From Diplocarpon mali (lineage: Eukaryota; Ascomycota; Leotiomycetes; Helotiales; Drepanopezizaceae), in NCBI GenBank assembly GCA_024741835.1, contig JAENRP010000540.1, positions 2,124 through 16,355 of the forward strand: 14,232 nucleotides of DNA, written 5' to 3'. The notes beneath the pieces were generated by a model. That model worked only from the letters and a program-made list of their open reading frames with translations. It was not told the origin of the DNA and did no database searches. Position numbers and translations under genes: made by a program. This document shows, one piece after another, positions 1 through 7,440 of this stretch (the stretch's first letter is position 1; each line of letters begins with the position of its first letter).

Positions 1-628
1 ATCGGCTGGTCGCTTGGTTGATCAGTCGGGCGGGATGTTGAGCGTGTAGTTGACAGGATCTAAAGGTGTAGCTGCTGAGCTCTATGGAGCTGTAGAAATA
101 TATATACAAGGTATGATTACATAAGCCTAATCTCCAATCCTTGTATATTCTAACAGTAGTATACCCTACTCGACCTACTCTACCTCGTCCCGAGGGTGGA
201 AATCTCCAGAGGGGGTCACGGGGGTGGAGCAATGCCACGAGATCAGAATCTCTCCAATTCCCGCTCGCACGTGCGAGATCGACGTCTTCCTCGACCGCGG
301 CTCTGAGCGAGTGTGTACTCTCTGGATTTCGGTCGCCGCGCTGCCGCACGTGCATTGTAGTATTTCAGTCTCCTGGGGAAAGCTAAGCGAGATGTGACTT
401 ATCTGTACAAGTGCTTCTAGGTGGGTATTTCTGGGTGGGTATTTCCAAGTCGGCAAGCTATCATCAGACATAGACTTAAGACAGGGTGTGTATGGGATAC
501 AAGATATAGGATATCGTACATACGATGTTTCAACGTTCTAGTAGTCGGCGGGGAGAGGGAGAGAAGAGGGAGCGGAGGGGCGCCATCCGCAGGACGGGAG
601 AGACGAGCAGGCGGTTTGCCAGCCTTGC
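1..628. other. Left intergenic region, no recognisable gene
   Basis: Frames here are short and none resembles a known protein family. The stretch alternates AT-rich segments (about 85-180, 470-540) with GC-richer ones. It contains two CACGTG-centred palindromes (264-277 and 346-353) and a short direct doubling of GTGGGTATTTC around 420-447. I see no tRNA, rRNA or intact transposon. Confidence 0.5.
264..277. promoter_or_regulatory. Perfect 14-bp palindrome with a central E-box
   Basis: The sequence CTCGCACGTGCGAG is its own reverse complement and centres on CACGTG, the core bound by bHLH factors of the Cbf1/Pho4/SREBP type. A second GCACGTGC lies at 346-353. Both are far (about 1.8 kb) from the nearest supported gene start, so a regulatory role is only possible. 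The palindrome is directly visible; its function is inferred. Confidence 0.3.
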
Positions 629-749
629 ATGGCGGAGAGCGTGTCTGACGCCGCCGGCTCTGGTCACGTGGACGCTCGACGCGCGCCTGGTCCGCGCCGC
701 GGGTCGCGTCTGTCCTCTGGCTGCCGAGGCGGTGTCGCGTGCGGGCGGC

Positions 750-805
750 TGTTGTTGTTGTGGTTGTGGTGGTTGTGGTGGTTGTTGATATTGTCGTTGT
801 TGTGG
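750..805. repeat. TTG/TGG trinucleotide microsatellite
   Basis: A run of mixed TTG, TGG and GTG triplets, broken once by a GATATTGTC segment. One strand is nearly free of A and C, so it is strongly strand-asymmetric. It explains the poly-Val, Leu/Trp and Asn/His runs in the overlapping conceptual translations. Confidence 0.75.
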
Positions 806-1020
806 CTACTCTTGTATTTATTCCTCAGGTTTCTCTTCTCACGCCAGCCGAGGACTCGCTGCTGGCGCGGTGCACGAGCGCGGGGTCTGGCTGGGCGGGT
901 TGGGATTCTTCGCCGGCGAAGAGGAGACGAGGGGACTTGGAGGGGCTTGTTACTCGGGGTTCGGGTGGTCTCCTGGACCTTGGTTTCTGAGAGTGTTTTT
1001 GAGTGGGAGATGTGGTATGG

Positions 1021-1092
1021 CTTGGGTCTCTGCTTGGTCTCTACTTGGGTCTTTGCTTGCATTTCTGCTTGGATTTCTCGCTTTGCATCTGG
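1021..1092. repeat. Degenerate 12-bp minisatellite, about six copies
   Basis: Six consecutive units begin with CTTGG, CTTGC or CTTTG and are 11 to 13 bp long, with a consensus near CTTGGGTCTCTG. On the minus strand the 12-bp period becomes a four-residue period rich in Gln, Glu, Lys and Ala within an ORF that lacks an ATG. Confidence 0.6.
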
Positions 1093-1231
1093 GTTTTTCC
1101 TTCCTCCACTCGAGGGGGAAGAAGGGTTTGAGCTTGAGAGTGTTGTGAGGTCTGCGACGTCAAGTGGTGCAAAACGGACTGGATTTCCTGAGCGCAGCTC
1201 TTTGAACGGGTCCAAGTTCTTTGCGCAATGA

Positions 1232-1860
1232 ACATACCGCTTCTGTCGGGCAGAGGTCTACTAAGCAGAGGTATGTAACAGCGGGCTAAACTACTCCAAA
1301 TTATCACTTGCAACTTCCATGGAACTGCTTCACGCGTTAGGATGCGATGAGAGGGAAGCACTCATGAAGAACGAGAATACAAGAGCCCGGGAGTTTCAGA
1401 AGGTAAAGAGGGGAAAGCAGGTATAACGCAGAGCAAATGATATGTTCGTCCGTAGGTGTAGAGTCGGAAACTCAAAACCAAAACCACCTTCTATAAAACA
1501 GCTCCTGGCAGCTATCATAACGCCCCCTTCAATCTACGCCCGCGGGAGACGTATGTTTCAAAACCCAAGGCATACCGCTATGCTTTGATATGTAATAGCA
1601 AGCCATGACGTGACACTCAACCTCTCTTTCATGTACATACTTTGAAGATCGCTTCTGTATCACGTGAGCTACTTGCTATTTGGATGAACTTATCCTTGTA
1701 TTTTCTAGCAAGATTCTTATTTCCATGTTGATTTTAATCAGATCTGCACTTGTGTGCGAGGGTCCTCCTTTGGCATGTGTCGCCGTGAAGCCGCAGAGAT
1801 TTGTTCTTTGGTACCACAAGCGATGTCACGGATAAGACGATGGGCGGGAGAGCAGAGCTC
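1232..1860. other. Intergenic region upstream of the GH31 gene
   Basis: No open frame of note. Visible sites are a TATAAAA at about 1492, a TGACGTGA (CRE half site) at 1606-1613 and a palindromic TCACGTGA at 1660-1667. The distal part of the GH31 promoter probably lies here, but nothing fixes its boundary. Confidence 0.4.
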
Positions 1861-1872
1861 GCGAGGTGTAAA

Positions 1873-1883
1873 CGGCTGCGCCG
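1873..1883. promoter_or_regulatory. CGG-N5-CCG inverted triplet (possible Zn2Cys6 site)
   Basis: CGG and CCG triplets face each other across five bases, the arrangement recognised by many fungal Zn2Cys6 binuclear cluster regulators. It is about 240 bp upstream of the GH31 start codon. Such triplets are common by chance in GC-rich DNA, so confidence is low. Confidence 0.25.
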
Positions 1884-1930
1884 TGATTCGCCGGAGATGC
1901 GAAAGATGTTCGACCTGAATGAGCCGCGGC

Positions 1931-1938
1931 TGACGTCA
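1931..1938. promoter_or_regulatory. Perfect cAMP response element (ATF/CREB-type bZIP site)
   Basis: TGACGTCA is the full palindromic CRE. It ends 30 bp before a TATA box and lies about 185 bp upstream of the GH31 ATG, a plausible position for an activator or repressor site. Fungal ATF/CREB-family bZIP proteins bind this sequence. Binding here is inferred from sequence and position alone. Confidence 0.5.
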
Positions 1939-1968
1939 TGCTTGAACCCTCCGCGCTAAAGCAGGCTC

Positions 1969-1975
1969 TATATAT
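1969..1975 (+). promoter_or_regulatory. TATA box of the GH31 gene
   Basis: TATATAT in an otherwise GC-rich stretch, 145 bp upstream of the GH31 start codon. It is followed by a leader that turns into a CAA/CCT-rich pyrimidine tract (about 2068-2110), typical of fungal 5' untranslated regions. Confidence 0.55.
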
Positions 1976-2021
1976 CTGGGAGCCCGCGGCCAACATCAGG
2001 GGCGACACTGCTTCTCGAGCC

Positions 2022-2204
2022 ATGTCGGTCCCTCCGAGGCGCTCCGCCTTTGATCGTCACATAAAGATCCAACAACACCAACGCCGACCGTCCTCCTCCT
2101 TCACCCTCCCCTCGCCGCGATGGAGGACTACGTCTTCCCCTGCGCGCCTGTCGCCGAGCGCCAATCCCTCGTGTCGGGGCCCACGTACCGCTTCACGATG
2201 TTGA
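2022..2204 (+). promoter_or_regulatory. Possible overlapping upstream ORF in the GH31 leader
   Basis: An ATG at 2022 with G at -3 and a GCC just before it opens a 60-codon frame. It overlaps the GH31 start codon at 2120 in a different frame and ends at 2204. It lies 47 bp after the TATA box, so it is in the mRNA only if transcription starts before 2022. If so, ribosomes that start here would bypass the GH31 start, giving translational repression. The peptide itself resembles nothing known. Confidence 0.3.
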
Positions 2205-4405
2205 GCGACCGTCTCCTGCGCTACGAATGGGCTGGAGACGGCGAGTTCGAAGACCGGGCGTCGACGTTCGCCATCAACAGGAAGCTGCCGGTCCCAAAGT
2301 TCCGGGTGGTGGATCGCGAGGACGGGCTCGAGATCATCACCGCCCACCTCCACCTCAGCTACGACAAGCAACGCTTCAGCTCGAGCGGGCTGATGGCCAG
2401 CTTCAGCGCGAAGATCACGCTCTGGGGCGCCCAGTGGAGGTTTGGGAGTGGGCGGCAGCGAGAGAACCTCGGCGGGACGGCCAGGACGCTGGATGATGTC
2501 GATGGGCGGTGCGATATGGGCGAGGGCGTCATCTCGAGATGCGGGTATGCCGAGGTTGACGACAGCAAGTCGATGCTGTTCGATGGCCGCGGCTTTGTGG
2601 CCGGACGACGACCAGGTGATCGAGTCGACGGGTACCTGTTCGCCTATGGCCATGACTACAGAGGAGCCATCAGAGCGCTCTACCAGATTGCTGGACCGCA
2701 GCCGCCGCTTCCCAGGTACGCGCTGGGCAACTGGTGGAGCAGGTACTACGCCTACAGCCAGGCGGAGTACGTGGCCCTGGTGGATCAGTTCCGCGAGAAG
2801 GACGTCCCGCTGTCGGTGGCAGTCGTCGACATGGACTGGCATATGGTGGGCGACGAGGCCGTGCCCCACGCTGGCTGGACGGGTTACACCTGGGACAAGA
2901 AGCTATTCCCCGACCCGAAAGCGTTCGGCCAGGATCTTCACGATCGCAAGCTGAGGATCACGCTGAACGATCACCCCCACGCCGGTGTTCACCACCACGA
3001 GGACGGGTACGAGGAGATGGCCGCCTTCCTTCGCCATGACACGACGCACAAGAACCCGATCCTCTTCGACCCGACCAATCCCCGCTTCATGGAGGCCTAT
3101 CTCAAGATTCTGCACAGGAAGATCGAGGACGTCGCGTGTGACTTCTGGTGGATCGACTGGCAGCAAGGCGAGCACTCCAAGGTGCCTGGACTCGATCCGC
3201 TCTGGATGCTGAACCACTTCCACTTTGTCGATTCCGGGCGAGGGGGGCGGCAGCCCCTGATCTTCTCCCGATATGCCGGCCCGGGCAGCCATCGATACCC
3301 CGTCGGATTCTCCGGGGACACCATCACGACCTGGGCCTCGCTGGAGTTCCAGCCCGAGTTCACGGCCACCGCGTCGAATATCGGGTATGGCTGGTGGAGT
3401 CACGACATCGGAGGCCACATGGGGGGCAGCAGAGACGACGAACTGGTCACTCGATGGGTCCAGTTTGGTGTCTTCTCGCCCATCATGCGACTGCACTCGG
3501 GAAACAGCCGATGGTCCTCGAAGGAACCCTGGCTCTACCGGAAGGAGAGCGAGATTGTCATCTCGCACTTCCTGCGCTACCGACACAGACTGGTGCCGTA
3601 CATGTACTCCGCCGAGGCGCCTCTCGTCCAGCCCATGTACTGGGACTTCCCGGCGCGCGAGGAGGCGTACTCGGTTCCAAACCAGTACTTCTTCTCCCAC
3701 TTGATCGTGGCACCGATCGTGAAGCCTCGGAGCAAGACGACCAACCTGGCTCTCGTGAGCGCGTGGCTTCCGGATCGATGCGTAGATATCTTCACGGGCA
3801 CAGTCTACGACGGCGGAGAACTCGACTTGTATCGCACGTTGGGCGAGATTCCCGTGCTGGCTCGGGGAGGCGCCATCGTACCTCTGGACGTCAACCCCGC
3901 CAACGGCTGCTTGAAGCCAGACGCCTTTGAGATTCTTGTCGTCGTTGGCAAGGACGGCTCCTTCCAGCTCAAGGAAGACGACCAGACTTTCGACATCACG
4001 CTCGACCACAAATCCGGCAAACTCGTCTCGAACATCGACCGTCCTTGCACCTTCCGCTTCCTCGCCGTCACCTCCAGGCCCGCAGGTCTGACGCTCCCAG
4101 CCGGCGCGGACGCGGTCTTCCAGACCTACCCAGACGTCCCGAGCATGCTCGTCACCGTCTCCGGGCCGGCAACGCTCGAGCTCGGCCCCGAACCGCAGCT
4201 GAGCGCCATCGACCAGACGGCGCGCATCCAAGCCATCCTCCGGGACTACCAGACGGCGTTCGCCCTCAAGGAGAAGATCTGGGATGCGGTGACGGGGGAG
4301 ACGGCGGTGAGCGTGAAGCTGAGGAAGCTGATGGCTCTGGGGGATGGGGAGGTGATTGGGCCCATCGCGGAGCTGCTGCTCGCTGTTGGTGACGGGGCCG
4401 CGTAG
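2120..4405 (+). CDS. Glycoside hydrolase family 31 enzyme (alpha-glycosidase), intracellular
   Basis: An intronless 761-residue retaining alpha-glycosidase of clan GH-D; the exact sugar cannot be read from sequence. An N-terminal beta-sandwich (about 1-190) precedes a TIM barrel (about 195-500) and C-terminal beta domains (about 500-695), ending in a helical tail. The nucleophile is probably Asp346 in FWWIDWQQG, and the acid/base Asp400 in GFSGDT. Other family blocks are VVDMDW (235-240), WWSHDIGG (425-432) and FSPIMRLHS (452-460). The nucleophile context differs from the WIDMNE of ordinary fungal alpha-glucosidases, so this is a divergent branch. A His-rich loop (285-293) follows barrel strand 3. 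With no signal peptide or membrane segment, a cytosolic role on an imported or internal glycoside is likely. The start was chosen for its CCGCGATGG context and for frame opening. A CRE, a TATA box and a possible uORF lie upstream. Substrates such as alpha-glucosides, alpha-xylosides or other alpha-linked sugars are all possible. Confidence 0.93.
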   Translation: MEDYVFPCAPVAERQSLVSGPTYRFTMLSDRLLRYEWAGDGEFEDRASTFAINRKLPVPKFRVVDREDGLEIITAHLHLSYDKQRFSSSGLMASFSAKITLWGAQWRFGSGRQRENLGGTARTLDDVDGRCDMGEGVISRCGYAEVDDSKSMLFDGRGFVAGRRPGDRVDGYLFAYGHDYRGAIRALYQIAGPQPPLPRYALGNWWSRYYAYSQAEYVALVDQFREKDVPLSVAVVDMDWHMVGDEAVPHAGWTGYTWDKKLFPDPKAFGQDLHDRKLRITLNDHPHAGVHHHEDGYEEMAAFLRHDTTHKNPILFDPTNPRFMEAYLKILHRKIEDVACDFWWIDWQQGEHSKVPGLDPLWMLNHFHFVDSGRGGRQPLIFSRYAGPGSHRYPVGFSGDTITTWASLEFQPEFTATASNIGYGWWSHDIGGHMGGSRDDELVTRWVQFGVFSPIMRLHSGNSRWSSKEPWLYRKESEIVISHFLRYRHRLVPYMYSAEAPLVQPMYWDFPAREEAYSVPNQYFFSHLIVAPIVKPRSKTTNLALVSAWLPDRCVDIFTGTVYDGGELDLYRTLGEIPVLARGGAIVPLDVNPANGCLKPDAFEILVVVGKDGSFQLKEDDQTFDITLDHKSGKLVSNIDRPCTFRFLAVTSRPAGLTLPAGADAVFQTYPDVPSMLVTVSGPATLELGPEPQLSAIDQTARIQAILRDYQTAFALKEKIWDAVTGETAVSVKLRKLMALGDGEVIGPIAELLLAVGDGAA

Positions 4406-4440
4406 GGGTACCTGCTCTAGTCTGGCGGTGGGGATTATAC

Positions 4441-4455
4441 CGATAAGCATAATCT
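4441..4455. promoter_or_regulatory. GATA-type element, near copy of one in the gpx/FAD promoter
   Basis: CGATAAGCATAATCT matches CGATAAGGATAATCT at 10101-10115 in 14 of 15 positions. Both contain GATAAG, the core of fungal GATA-factor sites. This copy lies 36 bp after the GH31 stop codon, where a promoter role is doubtful; it may instead mark the 3' untranslated region. Confidence 0.25.
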
Positions 4456-4720
4456 CTCAGGTGCTAGGGAAGGGAATAGAAGAAGAACACGAATGGATTG
4501 ATGGCTGGTGTCCCTGTTTTCCCAGTGACCACGCGTCCAAGATCTCCTTTCCTGCCCGCGAATCCGACGTAACTCGGCACAGCGAATCTGCCTCGGCTGC
4601 CGACATCCTCCCGCCTGCAGAGCAGCTTCTCCTACTCGGGCGCGGGCCGCGAAGCCGGTTCCCCGTCTGATGCAAAGCGTCCTCTTCCTTTCCGGGAGGC
4701 GCCTCGTACTCCCATTATCA
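4456..4720. other. Downstream flank of the GH31 gene, no gene seen
   Basis: Mixed-composition DNA with short frames and no recognised protein. The GH31 3' untranslated region presumably extends into it, but no clear AATAAA signal is visible. It leads directly into the 190-bp tandem duplication. Confidence 0.4.
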
Positions 4721-4725
4721 CAAGT

Positions 4726-5097
4726 GAAACACTTCCCTCTCTCCCCCTTACCCTTGGTTCCGAGATGAGTTGTTGTAATGGCTTTGCTAGTCAAGTATCC
4801 TCTTTTGATTTCTAAGGCTATTCTCTCTACCTTGATGTAAGATATAAAGCTGGTTTGCTACGTTGTTATATAAGTCGGCTTACCTTTGGAAAGGTCTTTT
4901 ATAGTTAGATGTTTTATTTGAAATATTTCCTTTTTTCCTTACTTTTAATTTTAAAATAAGTTATTATAGTAGCTTTGCTAGTTAAGTATCTTTTGGTTTC
5001 TAAGGCTATACTCTTCATTTTAAGGTAAGATATAAAGCTGCTTTGCTACGTTGCTATATAGGTTCGCTTACCTTTAGGAAGGTCCCTTGTAGTTGTA
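4726..5097. repeat. Degenerate tandem duplication, unit about 190 bp
   Basis: Copy 1 runs from about 4726 to 4906 and copy 2 from about 4920 to 5097. The offset drifts from 194 to 188 bp because of small deletions. Shared blocks include GCTTTGCTAGT, TTTCTAAGGCTAT, GTAAGATATAAAGCTG, TTTGCTACGTTG and CGCTTACCTTT (GGCTTACCTTT in copy 1). Both copies are AT-rich. In the 42 bp of copy 2 beginning CCTTACTTTT (4936-4977), 12 of 13 differences from copy 1 are C to T or G to A. This suggests repeat-induced point mutation or a similar transition process. No coding capacity or transposase remains. Confidence 0.7.
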
Positions 5098-5640
5098 GTT
5101 GAATGCAGAAGAGCTCCGCCGTGCTGGCAACCACGGTACAGGCTGGAGCGACGCCTGTTCCAATCATCTCACTTCATCTAGCTTCTCGCGCCATCCCTCT
5201 GCCCTCACGCAGAAGGAGAGGCCGGTCTGCTACCTTGCCTTGGATGTCGACCAGCTCGAGGGACGCACTTCGGAGAGACATCAGCCTGACACGGCCCTGG
5301 CCACGGGCCGACGAGGACCACCCGGCCTGCCTAGAGCCAGATCAGCTCAGAAGCCCGCGCCTCGCTGGCGCCGTGGGACACAAGGCTTTCTTCCATGCGC
5401 CGAGGTGACGGGGCGCGTCTGGAGCGATCGCTTCGTGAGCTTGTACCCTCTTGCCGCCTGGGAGGAGGCTGGGGATCGATCGCCGCGAATCTGGGCCCGC
5501 GGATCTGGACCCTCGCAGCTCGGGGGGCCGCGTGTCTGGATCTGCCGTCTGCTGAGGTTTATCCCGTGCGGAATTCCCCTGGGAGGTCCTCTGGGTAGCG
5601 TGCTTCGGGTGCTTCGCACGAGACTCTAGACGTCAAGAAG
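5098..5640. other. GC-rich block without a convincing gene
   Basis: Composition changes abruptly from the AT-rich repeats to GC-rich DNA at about 5100 and back at about 5640. A 176-codon open frame (5099-5629) contains no ATG: its first start-like codon is TTG and no Met follows. The other frames are shorter. None resembles a known family. It could be a gene relic or an exon-poor unique segment. Confidence 0.4.
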
Positions 5641-5802
5641 TACAACCCGCCTATATATAAGCCGTATAGCCCTGCTACTGCTACTATATTCCGTTATTAT
5701 TCTTGCGGAAAAAAAGAAAAGAAAATGGGGGGTTATTTTTTCTGAAAGTCTGGTGGGGGCAGAAGAAAGAAAGAAAGAACAAGCGATAGAAGAAATGGTA
5801 AC

Positions 5803-5870
5803 GGAGAGAGGGAAAGAGAGGAGAAGGAGGAGGAGGAGGAGGAGTAGAAGAAGGAGAAGAAATAAAAGGA
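5803..5870. repeat. Homopurine tract with (GGA)n core
   Basis: Positions 5803-5844 are 42 consecutive purines with a GGA-repeat core. After single T interruptions at 5845 and 5863, purines continue to about 5870. Purine richness extends upstream to about 5706. Long homopurine runs with triplet symmetry can form triplex DNA. It also creates a poly-Leu artefact in the minus-strand frame 6033-5626, so that frame should not be called a membrane protein. Confidence 0.65.
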
Positions 5871-7280
5871 TGTTTTGTCTAGTAAATCTCGCTTCGTAAG
5901 GAGGGCCCAGGTACTGGGTACAACAAGAGTTGGTACTGGAAGTTTCCATAGCTAGATATGTAGGTAGATAGTTGGGGAAGTATTCGATACTACAAGTCAC
6001 CACTTGCTTGTAGAGTAATAGATCAAGGTTCATGGTATCATCTCTTCGGCCCCTGGGTCTGAGATGAAAGGATATGGAAGATGGAATCGATTCATGCGTA
6101 GGGTCAGGCTGAGAATCGGGATAGTAACTATGATGCGAACTGTGGCTGACGGAGAATGAAAAGAAATAGAGTCGTTGGAAATGTGAGTAGTCTCCCTACA
6201 ACATGGCCTTTTTTCTGGCCCGGTGATTACTAAACACCGGATAGAAGTTTAGACTTTGTAAAATGGAACTCCAAAGCGGTACTATAATCATATGGCATGA
6301 ATAAGTGTGCGGATGAGGATATCTATAGGTACTATAGTATCAACAGAACAGAACAAATCTCGCTGCCAAGGAAGTAGGTCGCTTAGGTCCTCAGGGGCTC
6401 GGTTAGCACGAAAATAATCTGATCTAATGTCCATTCTAAGCAGTTGTCAAGGCACAGCACATCCTTCACACCAGTAGCCGTTGAGGCTGGCAGGCCAGAA
6501 AAAAACAAGTGACTTCCAAAGCCCAATATTCGGTCTCAGTCATCTCATACGGGACGTGTTGCGTACGCGTTCTGTGACCTGTCTCTAGTGGATGGCTTGG
6601 TCGGTGAGTCAGCCAGAAAATGTGTCTATACATGGATAACGATCACTTCCGCATGACTGCTCGGTAGGTGCCCCAGCAGTGCTTCTTGGATCTATCTCAG
6701 TACGAAACCCTGGTTTCTCCTTGCCGGCTACCAGGGGTATGACTGGACGTGGAGTTGCTCTGTGTTGTTGCTTGCTGTGGTCTAAACGAGTGTTTTCTGG
6801 ACATAGCATCTATCTTGGCGTACAGAGTTTCTGATTTGCGATACGGCTCTATCTAACATCCGCCGACGAAAAGAGTTGTCAGACTCCGGATGGCGCCTCA
6901 ATGGTGGCGGGAAAATGTTTATCCGCCAGAAGGCTGCGGGGTGTTGATTCTCGCTGCTGGCGGGGCAGCCGCTCGCTAATCTCCTGTCGAGGAGTTTGTG
7001 CCCCGCGCCCAGTCGGCTCGGATGGAGAGATGCGAATTGAAAATAAACGCAGCGAAACCCTACCTCGCAGAGATGTGTCAAGACATGCCAACAGACTGCG
7101 GAGGAGACAAGAGGGCCGATACGATGCTTCAATGTCTTGAGAAACCAGATCCTCCGGGCTGAGCTCGAGCAGTCGGGGGTGGAGCGCTGGCGCCGCCGGA
7201 AGATTGCAGCAACGACTCCTCGATTTCTCCGTCAGTAGCCGCGCGGGGAAGCACAAAACAATCTCAGTACCGAGAGATCG
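5871..7280. other. Intergenic region, no recognisable gene
   Basis: About 1.4 kb without an open frame that looks coding. Minus-strand frames at 6809-6609, 7132-6782 and 7256-6879 have no family resemblance. A small hairpin is visible at 6220-6240 (CCGGTG, nine-base loop, CACCGG). The part close to 7280 presumably contains the promoter of the oxidoreductase gene that follows, but no clear TATA box is evident. Confidence 0.45.
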
Positions 7281-7288
7281 GTGACAAG

Positions 7289-7440
7289 ATGGACGCGATA
7301 TACGCGCCCGCGTTCCTCCGATCTTTTACGCTTCCTTCTCCAGACTCCCCGAACCCGCACCCATTCAATCGAGAACTCGTCCCGGTCAAACCGCTCTCCA
7401 GCTACAGCTACAGCCTCCAGAGCTCGCAATACAACGCACC
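7289..7440 (+). promoter_or_regulatory. Probable 5' leader of the oxidoreductase gene with an upstream ATG
   Basis: The pyrimidine- and CA-rich stretch up to CGCACCATGG at 7441 looks like a fungal 5' leader. An ATG at 7289 (AAGATGG, good context) opens a frame that overlaps the main start codon and ends at 7597. It would act as a repressive uORF if transcription starts upstream of it. The transcription start is not known. Confidence 0.3.

Larger units (their letters stand above)
629..1231. other. Low-complexity region, open on both strands, no recognised gene
   Basis: One plus-strand frame (629-1231) stays open for about 200 codons and one minus-strand frame (about 1234-664) for about 183. 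Neither resembles a known family. The plus frame owes its Leu/Trp run to the TTG/TGG microsatellite. The minus frame has no ATG near its 5' end (its first start-like codon at 1215 is TTG) and carries Asn/His runs from the same microsatellite. I treat both as consequences of GC-rich, low-complexity DNA. A spliced gene using part of the minus frame cannot be excluded without transcript data. Confidence 0.4.

Noticed and set aside
629..1231. 200-codon plus frame with a Leu/Trp-rich hydrophobic segment
   Set aside because: The hydrophobic segment is the TTG/TGG microsatellite. A minus frame is equally open over the same bases, and neither has a family match.
2903..4450. Minus-strand 515-codon frame opposite the GH31 gene
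   Set aside because: It is an antisense shadow of GC-rich coding sequence. The plus frame has clear GH31 catalytic motifs, while this one resembles nothing.
5099..5629. 176-codon plus frame in the GC-rich block
   Set aside because: It contains no ATG, has no recognisable domain, and begins exactly at the composition border, so chance openness in GC-rich DNA is the simpler reading.
5626..6033. Minus-strand 135-codon frame with a run of 14 leucines, resembling a membrane protein
   Set aside because: The leucine run is the translation of the homopurine microsatellite. There is no family resemblance, and the rest is AT-rich intergenic DNA.
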